Source of the DNA: Gaetbulibacter saemankumensis DSM 17032
Lineage (GTDB): Bacteria > Bacteroidota > Bacteroidia > Flavobacteriales > Flavobacteriaceae
NCBI RefSeq assembly: GCF_000425645.1
Contig: NZ_KE384430.1
Coordinates: 310,001 to 374,000, forward strand
Direction: 5' to 3'
DNA: 64,000 nt
The notes below the pieces were generated by a model. It was given only the letters and a program-made list of their open reading frames with translations. It was not told the origin of the DNA and searched no databases. Position numbers and translations under genes: made by a program. The number at the start of each line of letters is the position of its first letter. The first letter of the stretch is position 1. Shown piece after piece: positions 19,259-29,004 of this stretch.

Positions 19259-19356
19259 TTGCATTCATTTTATTTGTAAAATACGGAAATAATTACAATA
19301 ATCATTCAAGAAATTGAATGTAAGTCATTACCTATTAAAGATATAAATAGAAACAC

Positions 19357-20163
19357 ATGAAAGATAAGAGGATATTATATGTATCATCTGAAGTAGTACC
19401 TTATTTACCCGAAACCGAGATTTCTTCAATGTCTTTTGAAGCACCAAGATTAGTAAATCAACAAGGTGGACAAATAAGAATATTCATGCCCCGATACGGC
19501 AATATTAATGAGCGAAGACATCAATTACATGAGGTTATCAGACTCTCAGGCATCAACTTAGTAATTAACGATTTGGATATGCCGCTCATTATAAAAGTGG
19601 CTTCTATTCCAAAGGAACGCATTCAAGTGTATTTTATTGACAACGATGAATACTTCAAAAGAAAAGCAACACTAACAGATGAAGATGGAAATTTATTTCC
19701 TGACAATGACGAACGTGCTATTTTCTTTGCCAAAGGTGTTATCGAAACTGTAAAAAAATTAAACTGGTCGCCAGATGTTATTCATGTGCACGGCTGGTTA
19801 GCTTCGTTATTACCAGTATACCTAAAAGAATACTATAAAGACGAACCATTATTTAACGAAAGTAAAATTGTAACTTCTGTTTATAATCAAAGTTTTAACA
19901 ATACCTTAAATGAAGATATGCTGAATAAGGTTAAATTTGATGAAATAAACGAAGAAAAAATACAAGTTCTAGAAGAGCCATCATATGTAAATCTTATGAA
20001 AGTGGCTATAGATTATTCTGATGCCTTAATTATTGGTTCTGAAGAAATTCCTGAAGAGCTTAAAAATTATGTTGAATCATCAGACAAACCTGTTCTAGAA
20101 TACAAAAGCAAAGAAGATTTTGGTCCTGCTTATACAAGTTTTGTTACAGAAAACGTTCTATAA
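19357..20163 (+). CDS. glycogen synthase-like protein, N-terminal GT5 half only
   Basis: The 268-residue product resembles the N-terminal Rossmann half of family 5 glycosyltransferases (glycogen or starch synthase). It opens KRILYVSSEVVPYLPE, followed by QQGGQIRIFMPRYGNINERR, an NDERAIFFAKGVIE segment and the typical PDVIHVHGWLASLLPVYLK. The C-terminal nucleotide-sugar-binding half of the GT-B fold is absent, and the K-x-G-G-L ADP-glucose motif after the first strand is replaced by a Glu/Ser-rich stretch. It therefore probably does not make glycogen alone. The frame is intact and well kept, so it looks like a real specialised protein rather than a broken gene. A DUF4270 lipoprotein gene follows 29 bp later, likely in the same transcript. 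Confidence 0.75.
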   Translation: MKDKRILYVSSEVVPYLPETEISSMSFEAPRLVNQQGGQIRIFMPRYGNINERRHQLHEVIRLSGINLVINDLDMPLIIKVASIPKERIQVYFIDNDEYFKRKATLTDEDGNLFPDNDERAIFFAKGVIETVKKLNWSPDVIHVHGWLASLLPVYLKEYYKDEPLFNESKIVTSVYNQSFNNTLNEDMLNKVKFDEINEEKIQVLEEPSYVNLMKVAIDYSDALIIGSEEIPEELKNYVESSDKPVLEYKSKEDFGPAYTSFVTENVL

Positions 20164-20192
20164 ACAAACACCCATATCTTCATTACATATAT

Positions 20193-21851
20193 ATGAAAAA
20201 GACAATTAAAGCCCTTAAATTTTCTGCAGCTCTTATATTAATCACATCGTCTTTTATTGCCTGTGATAAAGATTTCACTAATATTGATAGCGATGTTATT
20301 AGTGAAGACAATGTCAACTTTAAAAAAGGTCAGGAAAATTTAAATATTCTAGCGTATAGTAAAAAATTAAAGTCACTACAAATTAATGGGTTAAATTCAA
20401 ATGTACTAGGTGTGTTCCACGATCCTGCCTTTGGCACCACAACGTCTAGTATTGTAGCTCAAATTGTCCCTACAACCTACAATCCGGATTTTGGAGACAA
20501 CCCTGTTATTGACTCGGTGGTATTGAAAATACCTTACTACAACAGAGCTATTACTGACTCTACTTATACTATAAGTGATTCATTATACGGCAGCGGAGAG
20601 ATAAAATTATCAATATTCAAAAACGATTATTTTTTAAGAAGTTTTAATCCGGGAAATATTACACAATCTCAGCGCTACTTTTCAAAAGGAGATAAGGAAA
20701 TAAATGCGACTGATAATTTTGTGCTTAATGGGTCTTCTACTATAAATTTTGATGAACATAAGAGTGAAACTATTTTAGAAATTCCAAACTTTACTCCAAG
20801 TGCAAAACGTATTAAATTATACAAATTCGATGATGAAGGTGAAATCGCAGACACTGAATATCTGACTCCTGCTTTAAGAGAAAAATTGGATCCTACATTC
20901 TGGAAAACTACAATTTTAGACAAAGAGGGCAGTACAGAATTAAGCAGCGCCAACAGTTTTGCTAATTATTTTAGAGGCCTTTATTTTAAGGCCGAAGCGA
21001 TAAGTCCAGAAACTGGAAGCGCTATCTTAATTAATATGCAATCTTCAAATGCTAATATTGTAATTTATTATTCTAAAGATTCAACGGTAGAAGGAGAAAG
21101 AACACAATCTACATATACCTTCAATTTTAAAGGCAATATTTTAAATCCGATGATTAACGATTTTAGCATTCCATTAGAAGACGGTAACAGCACAGACGGT
21201 GATGAAAAAGTATTTATAAAAGGCTCGGAAGGATCTTTAGGTATTGTGGAATTATTCAAATCTGAAGCTGAATTAGAAACTTTCAAAAAAACCTATCGAA
21301 AAACAGATGAATCAGGTGAATACATAAAAGATAGAAATGGAGAATTTATCTTGAAACGTTTAATAAACGACGCTCAACTAATCATAACGGAAGATGAAAA
21401 TATAGAGGTAGGTGAAAATGAGGATTTCCACAAGTATGACAGGTTATACGTTTACGATGTAAAGAATAACATTCCCATTGTAGATTATTCAGTTGATCCG
21501 CTTGAAAACACTCAAGTACCATTCAACTCGAAAATACTTCACTTAGGACAACGAATTACAAACGAAGATTCGGGTACATCAAAATATAAAATACGATTAA
21601 CTGAACATTTAATAAATGTATTAAAAAGAGATTCAACTAATAATAAAATTGGATTATGCTTGTCTACAAATGTTAATTACATAACAAACTCAAGAATATT
21701 AAACGGCGAAGACGACATTAACGCCGTTCCTGCTTCTTCTCTGATTACACCAAGAGGAACTGTATTGTATGGAACTAACGTCTCGTCTACTGATGAAAAT
21801 AAAAAAATGAAACTCGAAGTTTATTTTACGGAGTCTAAATTAAACGAATAG
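20193..21851 (+). CDS. DUF4270 lipoprotein
   Basis: A 552-residue predicted lipoprotein of the DUF4270 family, found in Bacteroidota and of unknown function. The N-terminus has a lipoprotein signal (ALILITSSFIAC, lipidated Cys near residue 24) followed by DKDFTNID, and LspA in this window would process it. The body is beta-rich with repeated strand-turn patterns (VIDSVVLKIPYYN, and AEAISPETGSAILINM near the middle), fitting an outer-membrane-anchored protein. It lies 29 bp after the half glycogen synthase gene, a pairing I recall in other flavobacteria. A 12-bp perfect hairpin separates it from glmS. No enzymatic motif is visible. Confidence 0.85.
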   Translation: MKKTIKALKFSAALILITSSFIACDKDFTNIDSDVISEDNVNFKKGQENLNILAYSKKLKSLQINGLNSNVLGVFHDPAFGTTTSSIVAQIVPTTYNPDFGDNPVIDSVVLKIPYYNRAITDSTYTISDSLYGSGEIKLSIFKNDYFLRSFNPGNITQSQRYFSKGDKEINATDNFVLNGSSTINFDEHKSETILEIPNFTPSAKRIKLYKFDDEGEIADTEYLTPALREKLDPTFWKTTILDKEGSTELSSANSFANYFRGLYFKAEAISPETGSAILINMQSSNANIVIYYSKDSTVEGERTQSTYTFNFKGNILNPMINDFSIPLEDGNSTDGDEKVFIKGSEGSLGIVELFKSEAELETFKKTYRKTDESGEYIKDRNGEFILKRLINDAQLIITEDENIEVGENEDFHKYDRLYVYDVKNNIPIVDYSVDPLENTQVPFNSKILHLGQRITNEDSGTSKYKIRLTEHLINVLKRDSTNNKIGLCLSTNVNYITNSRILNGEDDINAVPASSLITPRGTVLYGTNVSSTDENKKMKLEVYFTESKLNE

Positions 21852-21910
21852 CCATTCCTATAACTATTTAGACTTAGTAAATTACAACGACACGTTCTAA
21901 AACTTACAAA

Positions 21911-21946
21911 GCATAACCTTTAATCGAACCAAACTAAAGGTTATGC
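21911..21946 (+). other. perfect 12-bp hairpin between the DUF4270 gene and glmS
   Basis: GCATAACCTTTA (21911-21922) pairs perfectly with TAAAGGTTATGC (21935-21946) around a 12-base loop. No T-run follows, so it is a weak terminator candidate. It could also be an mRNA leader structure or operator, ending 41 bases before the glmS start. Confidence 0.45.
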
Positions 21947-21987
21947 TCGTATTATTCATACTACACACTAACACAAAGAACAAATTT

Positions 21988-23835
21988 ATGTGCGGAATTG
22001 TTGGCTACATAGGACAAAGAGAAGCTTACCCTATTGTAATTGAGGGTTTAAAACGTCTGGAATATCGAGGTTATGATAGTGCCGGTATAGCTTTATACGA
22101 CGGTACAAACCTTAAAGTTTGTAAAACGAAAGGTAAGGTTTCTGATTTGGAAAAACGCTCGGAAGAAGAAATCACGACTATTGGCAATATAGGAATTGGT
22201 CATACAAGATGGGCAACTCATGGCGTCCCAAATGATGTAAATTCACATCCTCATGTCTCAAACTCAGGCAATCTTGTTATTATTCATAATGGAATTATAG
22301 AAAATTATGAATCACTAAAAAAAGAATTAATCACCCGAGGATACTCTTTTAAATCCGAGACAGACACCGAAGTTTTAATTAACCTTATCGAAGACGTTCA
22401 AAAGCAGGAAGGCGTTAAATTAGGCAAAGCCGTACAGATAGCTCTAAATCAAGTAATAGGAGCCTATGCTATTGCGGTATTCGATAAAAATAGACCTGAT
22501 GAAGTTGTAGTAGCGCGTTTAGGGAGTCCGTTAGCCATTGGAATTGGTGAAAATGAATTTTTTATTGCCAGTGATGCCTCACCGTTTTTAGAATATACTA
22601 AAAACGCTATTTATCTTGAAGATGAAGAATTAGCCATTATTCATTTAAATAAAGAAATAAAAATAAGAAAGATTCAAGATGATTCTTTGGTTGACCCTTA
22701 TATACAAGAGTTACAAATAAACCTGGAGCAAATTGAAAAAAATGGTTTCGACCATTTTATGCTAAAAGAAATTCATGAACAACCCAAAGCTATTACTGAC
22801 ACCTACAGAGGTCGTTTATTAAGAAACGAAGCCATTATAAAAATGGCAGGCGTAGAAGATAACATGAAGAAATTTCTGAACGCCAATCGTATTATTATTG
22901 TAGCTTGCGGAACCTCTTGGCATGCGGGGTTAGTAGCCGAATACATTTTCGAGGATTTGGCTCGTATACCTGTAGAAGTAGAATATGCTTCCGAATTTAG
23001 ATATAGAAATCCAATAATTACCGAGAAGGATGTTGTTATAGCCATATCACAATCAGGTGAAACAGCAGACACACTAGCTGCTATTAAATTAGCCAAATCT
23101 AAAGGCGCTTTTGTTTTTGGCGTGTGTAATGTAGTAGGATCATCTATTGCGCGTGAATCTGATGCAGGCGCATACACCCATGCTGGGCCCGAAATTGGTG
23201 TCGCTTCAACGAAAGCCTTTACCACGCAAATTACGGTTCTAACGTTAATAGCGTTAAGACTAGCTAGAGCAAAAGGTACCATTAGTAGTTCTGATTTCAG
23301 AACGCATATGTTAGAATTAGAGCTAATTCCTAAAAAAGTAGAACAAGCTTTAAAATCAGACAAACTCATAGCTGAAATTGCTGATATCTATAAAAATTCA
23401 CGCAACTGCTTGTATTTAGGACGTGGTTATAATTTTCCTGTCGCTTTGGAAGGCGCTTTGAAATTAAAAGAAATTTCATATATCCATGCTGAAGGTTATC
23501 CAGCCGCCGAAATGAAACATGGCCCTATTGCATTAATCGACGAAAATATGCCGATAGTGGTTATTGCCACTAAAAAAGGCCATTACGAAAAAGTAGTTAG
23601 CAACATTCAGGAAATAAAATCCAGAAAAGGAAAAATTATTGGTATTGTTACCGAGGGTGATGAACAAGTTAGAGCTTTAGCAGATCATGTTATTGAAGTT
23701 CCCGAAACTTTAGAATCATTATCTCCTTTAATAACGACTATACCATTACAACTATTATCTTATCATATAGCTGTTTTGTTAGGTAAAAATGTTGATCAAC
23801 CTCGTAACTTAGCAAAGTCCGTTACGGTAGAATAG
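21988..23835 (+). CDS. glmS: glutamine--fructose-6-phosphate aminotransferase (isomerizing)
   Basis: GlmS makes glucosamine-6-phosphate from fructose-6-phosphate and glutamine, the entry step to peptidoglycan and LPS amino sugars. The start must be the ATG at 21988-21990, because the glutaminase nucleophile is Cys2 (MCGIVGYIG), exposed after Met removal. The frame reaches an upstream ATG at 21943, but that would bury the cysteine and overlap the hairpin. The product is 615 residues. The glutaminase domain (HTRWATHG, HNGIIENY) is followed by two SIS domains (CGTSWHAGLVAEY, ISQSGETADTLAA, EGALKLKEISYIHAEGYPA) and the C-terminal NLAKSVTVE. No glmS ribozyme-like element is seen. A strong terminator follows. 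Confidence 0.98.
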   Translation: MCGIVGYIGQREAYPIVIEGLKRLEYRGYDSAGIALYDGTNLKVCKTKGKVSDLEKRSEEEITTIGNIGIGHTRWATHGVPNDVNSHPHVSNSGNLVIIHNGIIENYESLKKELITRGYSFKSETDTEVLINLIEDVQKQEGVKLGKAVQIALNQVIGAYAIAVFDKNRPDEVVVARLGSPLAIGIGENEFFIASDASPFLEYTKNAIYLEDEELAIIHLNKEIKIRKIQDDSLVDPYIQELQINLEQIEKNGFDHFMLKEIHEQPKAITDTYRGRLLRNEAIIKMAGVEDNMKKFLNANRIIIVACGTSWHAGLVAEYIFEDLARIPVEVEYASEFRYRNPIITEKDVVIAISQSGETADTLAAIKLAKSKGAFVFGVCNVVGSSIARESDAGAYTHAGPEIGVASTKAFTTQITVLTLIALRLARAKGTISSSDFRTHMLELELIPKKVEQALKSDKLIAEIADIYKNSRNCLYLGRGYNFPVALEGALKLKEISYIHAEGYPAAEMKHGPIALIDENMPIVVIATKKGHYEKVVSNIQEIKSRKGKIIGIVTEGDEQVRALADHVIEVPETLESLSPLITTIPLQLLSYHIAVLLGKNVDQPRNLAKSVTVE

Positions 23836-23851
23836 CAGAATTATAAATATT

Positions 23852-23888
23852 TAAAAAGCCTTTGACATTACAGTCAAAGGCTTTTTTT
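23852..23888 (+). terminator. intrinsic terminator after glmS
   Basis: AAAGCCTTTGAC pairs with GTCAAAGGCTTT around the 6-base loop ATTACA, followed by a T-run. It lies 17 bases after the glmS stop. Beyond it, the sequence up to the TonB receptor gene at 24130 holds no gene, only AT-rich DNA and a palindrome at 24050-24065. Confidence 0.9.
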
Positions 23889-24049
23889 TATTAGCCTAAG
23901 CCAAGTTACCCTAATTATTCGCTGAACTATTTTATAGGACACCATTTCCCATAATTATATTTTACTTGCATTTAATATTTAAATTTATTTAATATTTTGC
24001 ACATTAATTTAAGATATAGCAATAGTTGCCTTAAAATTTTATCAAATTT

Positions 24050-24065
24050 ATTATGCGTGCATAAT
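24050..24065. promoter_or_regulatory. palindromic putative operator upstream of the TonB-dependent receptor
   Basis: ATTATGC-GT-GCATAAT is a perfect 7-bp arm palindrome with a 2-base centre, 64 bases upstream of the receptor start. The spacer is too short for a good RNA hairpin loop, so a dimeric DNA-binding protein site is more plausible than a terminator, despite the T-run that follows. Confidence 0.4.
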
Positions 24066-24129
24066 TTTTTTTATATTTTTATAATCAACTAAATATCCAA
24101 GAACTATTTTCAACTAAACTAATTAATTC

Positions 24130-26931
24130 ATGAAAACATTTATTCTCCCTTTGTTTTTAGTATTTATCTCTCTATCCTACTCACAAACGAAACTATCCGG
24201 AATTGTAACCGACAATAATGGGCAACCTATTCCTGGCGCCAATATTTTAGTTGTAGGTACAACTACTGGGACAGTTACCGATTTTGATGGTAAATTTGTA
24301 TTGACCTACAATCAAAATCCTCCATTCTTGGTTCAAGCGAGCAGCATAGGATTTGAATCTGACAAACAAGAAGTTAGTACTAATAATCAAATTATAAATT
24401 TCATACTTACAGAAGGTACCTCCCTCGATGAAATTGTAATTTCGGCGTCGAGAACACCAGAAAAATTATTTGAGTCTCCAGTAACTATTGAGCGTTTTGG
24501 GTTAAAAGAAATTGCATCAACTGCTTCTGCCGATTTTTTTGGAGAATTAGAAAACTTAAAGGGTGTTGATGTTAACACCAATAGTTTAACTTTTAAATCT
24601 GTCAATACAAGAGGCTTCGCAACCTTCGCTAATAACCGCTTTATGCAATTAGTAGACGGTATGGATAATTCCTCACCAGCACTTAACTTTCCTCTAGGGA
24701 ACTTAGTTGGAATGAATGAAACAGATGTTTTAAGTATTGAGTTACTCCCTGGAGCTTCTTCAGCTCTTTATGGAGCCAATGCATTTAACGGAATTCTGTT
24801 TATGCGCAGTAAAAACCCATTTGACTTTCCAGGGATTAGTGCTTATATTAAAAAAGGGGCTACATCTCAAGAAGCCTCCGGCACCAATGATTATACCGAT
24901 TTAGGTATACGTGCTGCTTATAAATTTAGCGATAAATTTGCCGGAAAAGTAAATTTCGGATTTTTAAAAGGTACAGACTGGGCTGCTAACAATGATGCCG
25001 ACAAACTTAACCGCGGATACACAAGAGTTAATCCTGATTATGATGGAATCAATCTATATGGGGACGAATTAGCAGTCCCTATCAACTTTGATCAAGTGGC
25101 CATAGGCTTAGGTCTTTTACCTCCTGGTACCATTTTAATGGGATCGCAAGCCATTACTCGAACTGGATATGAGGAAGGAAGTTTAACCAATTATAATGCA
25201 GAAAGCGTTAAAGCCGACTGGGGACTTTACTATCGTCCGTGGGCGAATGATTTTGAAATTTCATACGTTGGAAAAGTAGGCGTTGGATCAACTATTTATC
25301 AAGGCACGAATCGCTATAATATCAATGGATTCTTCCAGGAACAGCATAAATTTGAAGTTAAAAATGATAATTTCTTCTTACGTGGTTATCTGGTTGGCGA
25401 TAAAGCAGGAGACTCTTATGATATGGTTTCTACAGGAACAAATATCAATAGAGCCTGGAAATCTGATGAAGATTGGTACACCCAATATACCCAAGCATAT
25501 ATTTCAACCTTTTTAACGGAACTAGGAAGTGGGGGGGCACCAAATCCGGTTCTCATTCATCAACAGGCTAGAGCATTTGCAGACATCGGACGTTTGGAAC
25601 CTGGAACACCGGAATTTCAAGCGGCGTTTAACAGAACAATTAATGATCCTAGTTTAGTAACGGGGTCTAAATTTCAGGACCAGTCCAAATATTATCATGC
25701 AGACGGAAATTATAATTTCGGTCACTTATTAGATTGGGCTGAAATTCAGGTTGGTGGATCCTACAGACAATATAGTTTAAACTCATCAGGTACCATATAC
25801 ACCGATTTTGACGGACCAATTAATTATGAAGAATTTGGAGTTTATACACAGATTCAAAAAAATATAGACTTAAGTGAAAACTTAGATTTAAAACTAACAG
25901 GTTCTGTAAGATATGACAAGTCTGAGTTCTTCGACGGATTTCTTTCTCCAAGACTTTCGGCCGGTTTTACATTAAATGAAAATCATAATTTTAGAGCGTC
26001 AGTACAAACAGGTTTTAGAAACCCTACCACACAGGATTTATTTATAGGCTTGGATGCCGGACTTGCTGTACTAGTAGGAGCTGCACCAACAAATCTGGAT
26101 CGATACTCTGAAATTTACAATATAAGTTCGGCGGGACAACAAATAGGTGTACCCGCACAACTTACTCAAACGGGGCGAGCAGCCTATGAAAACTCATACA
26201 AATTATCTTCCGTTCTTGCCTTATCGGCCACTGGAAACCCAGCCGTATTGGCTGATCCAAATGCTATTGCTAATCCAGAATTAGTAAAACCAGAACAGAT
26301 AACTTCCTATGAAATAGGATATCGTGGTAAGTTTGACGACTTTATTATAGACTTTAATGCCTATTACAATAACTACAAAGACTTTATTACGCAACCCACC
26401 GTAGTAGCTCCTTTATATGGTACCGTTGGTGACAATTCACTTTCTATTGCGGCTATAGCCAATGGCGATTATAGAATATATGGTGCTTATACGAATGCCG
26501 ATGTCGACATTAGTTCTTATGGAGCTTCTATCGGATTCATGAAAAAATTATTTGGTAATTTTGATTTACAAGCTAATTACACCTATGCTAAACAGGATTT
26601 TGACACAGCGGCCAATCCCGATTTCCCAACCAACTTTAATACTCCAGAACATAAAGTAAAAGCTACTTTTGGTAATACTGAAGTATTTAAAAACTTCGGA
26701 TTTAATGTGTCATGGCGTTGGAGTGACGATTACTATTGGGAAGCCACTTTTGGTAATGGTGATGTACCCGCATTCCATACGATAGACGCCCAGGTAAACT
26801 ACAAAGTGCCAGTAATCAAATCGGTATTTAAAGCGGGAGCTACCAATTTAACCGGACATGAATATTTCACAGCTTTTGGTACTGGATTTATAGGTTCCAT
26901 GTATTACCTGTCTTGGACAATTAACAACTAA
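24130..26931 (+). CDS. TonB-dependent receptor with carboxypeptidase-regulatory-like N-terminal domain
   Basis: An outer-membrane active transporter of 933 residues. The signal peptide (MKTFILPLFLVFISLSYSQ) is followed by a CarboxypepD_reg-like beta-sandwich (TKLSGIVTDNNGQPIPGANILV). The plug domain follows (EIVISASRTPEKLFESPVTI, RGFATFANNRFMQLVDGMD, IELLPGASSALYGANAFNG), then a long beta-barrel. No SusD partner gene is adjacent, so it is probably not a polysaccharide-utilisation SusC. Siderophore, cofactor or small-molecule uptake is possible, but the substrate cannot be read from sequence. A GGGGG run at 25531-25536 sits in frame without disruption. A palindromic site lies upstream and a terminator directly downstream, so it is monocistronic. 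Confidence 0.9.
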   Translation: MKTFILPLFLVFISLSYSQTKLSGIVTDNNGQPIPGANILVVGTTTGTVTDFDGKFVLTYNQNPPFLVQASSIGFESDKQEVSTNNQIINFILTEGTSLDEIVISASRTPEKLFESPVTIERFGLKEIASTASADFFGELENLKGVDVNTNSLTFKSVNTRGFATFANNRFMQLVDGMDNSSPALNFPLGNLVGMNETDVLSIELLPGASSALYGANAFNGILFMRSKNPFDFPGISAYIKKGATSQEASGTNDYTDLGIRAAYKFSDKFAGKVNFGFLKGTDWAANNDADKLNRGYTRVNPDYDGINLYGDELAVPINFDQVAIGLGLLPPGTILMGSQAITRTGYEEGSLTNYNAESVKADWGLYYRPWANDFEISYVGKVGVGSTIYQGTNRYNINGFFQEQHKFEVKNDNFFLRGYLVGDKAGDSYDMVSTGTNINRAWKSDEDWYTQYTQAYISTFLTELGSGGAPNPVLIHQQARAFADIGRLEPGTPEFQAAFNRTINDPSLVTGSKFQDQSKYYHADGNYNFGHLLDWAEIQVGGSYRQYSLNSSGTIYTDFDGPINYEEFGVYTQIQKNIDLSENLDLKLTGSVRYDKSEFFDGFLSPRLSAGFTLNENHNFRASVQTGFRNPTTQDLFIGLDAGLAVLVGAAPTNLDRYSEIYNISSAGQQIGVPAQLTQTGRAAYENSYKLSSVLALSATGNPAVLADPNAIANPELVKPEQITSYEIGYRGKFDDFIIDFNAYYNNYKDFITQPTVVAPLYGTVGDNSLSIAAIANGDYRIYGAYTNADVDISSYGASIGFMKKLFGNFDLQANYTYAKQDFDTAANPDFPTNFNTPEHKVKATFGNTEVFKNFGFNVSWRWSDDYYWEATFGNGDVPAFHTIDAQVNYKVPVIKSVFKAGATNLTGHEYFTAFGTGFIGSMYYLSWTINN

Positions 26932-26953
26932 TTCCTTACAATATAAACCATAA

Positions 26954-26987
26954 TAAAAAACACCTTAATAATTAAGGTGTTTTTTTA
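26954..26987 (+). terminator. intrinsic terminator after the TonB-dependent receptor
   Basis: AAAAAACACCTTA and TAAGGTGTTTTTT form a stem around a 5-base centre, 22 bases after the stop. The arms are symmetrical, so it could work in either direction. Confidence 0.88.
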
Positions 26988-27031
26988 TGGGCAAAAAAGA
27001 AAAAACCGCTTTTATTTTAAATTAAAACAAC

Positions 27032-27039
27032 TATCTTTG
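27032..27039 (+). promoter_or_regulatory. -7 promoter element for atpDC
   Basis: TATCTTTG is an exact match to TAnnTTTG, 60 bases before the atpD start. The upstream -33 region is AT-rich (CTTTTATTTT) without a clear TTG. An independent promoter fits the terminator just upstream. Confidence 0.6.
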
Positions 27040-27096
27040 CACGCGAAAACAAAAACCGTTTTCATACAATTAAAACGCATAATATTAAACATATAA

Positions 27097-28608
<1,512 letters not shown>

Positions 28609-28622
28609 TCTAATTAAGAAAT

Positions 28623-28916
28623 ATGTATTTAGAAATTGTATCACCTGAAGCCACATTATTTACTAGTGAAGTTGATTCTGTTGCTGTTCCTGGTGTAAAT
28701 GGAGAATTTCAAGTGTTAAATAATCACGCCCCTATAGTTTCAACTTTAAAATCAGGGTTCGTTAAAATTTACACACATACCCAAAGCCACTTAGTTCTTG
28801 ATGATTTGCATGGGAAAATTATTCCATCAAAAGATGACAATAAAATATTGCATTTAGAAATTCAATCAGGAACCTTAGAAATGAAGGATAATAAGGTAAT
28901 TGTTTTAGCAGACTAA
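28623..28916 (+). CDS. atpC: ATP synthase F1 subunit epsilon (short form)
   Basis: The epsilon subunit of the F1 central stalk, which couples gamma rotation to the c-ring. The 97-residue product contains only the N-terminal beta-sandwich (MYLEIVSPEATLFTSEVDSV, VPGVNGEFQVLNNHAPIVSTL). The C-terminal two-helix inhibitory domain of the roughly 135-residue E. coli protein is missing. Bacteroidota epsilon subunits are often this short. It lies 14 bp after atpD and is followed by a strong terminator, so the end is genuine and not a truncation. Confidence 0.95.
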   Translation: MYLEIVSPEATLFTSEVDSVAVPGVNGEFQVLNNHAPIVSTLKSGFVKIYTHTQSHLVLDDLHGKIIPSKDDNKILHLEIQSGTLEMKDNKVIVLAD

Positions 28917-28936
28917 AACTTACTGAATACAAAAAT

Positions 28937-28970
28937 AAAAAAGGCGAAACTTGCAAGTTTCGCCTTTTTT
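28937..28970. terminator. bidirectional intrinsic terminator between atpC and nadB
   Basis: A perfect 17-bp-arm palindrome: AAAAAAGGCGAAACTTG followed directly by its complement. It has T-runs on both strands and serves the convergent atpDC and nadAB units. Confidence 0.92.
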
Positions 28971-29004
28971 ATGCACTAAAACTTTAGCGCATATCAATTA
29001 GTAA

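Noticed and set aside
21943-21987. Upstream ATG for glmS
   Set aside because: It would bury the Cys2 nucleophile, which must be N-terminal, and overlaps the hairpin arm.
21852-21987. glmS ribozyme or other known riboswitch in the glmS leader
   Set aside because: The leader is too short and lacks the ribozyme core; only a simple hairpin is seen.
22803-23369. 188-codon open frame antisense to glmS
   Set aside because: It lies entirely within glmS, its protein has no recognisable motif and is Ser/Ala-rich, as expected for a mirror of a conserved coding frame.
28623-28916. atpC as a truncated gene
   Set aside because: The missing C-terminal helices are normal for Bacteroidota epsilon subunits, and a strong terminator follows at the expected place.
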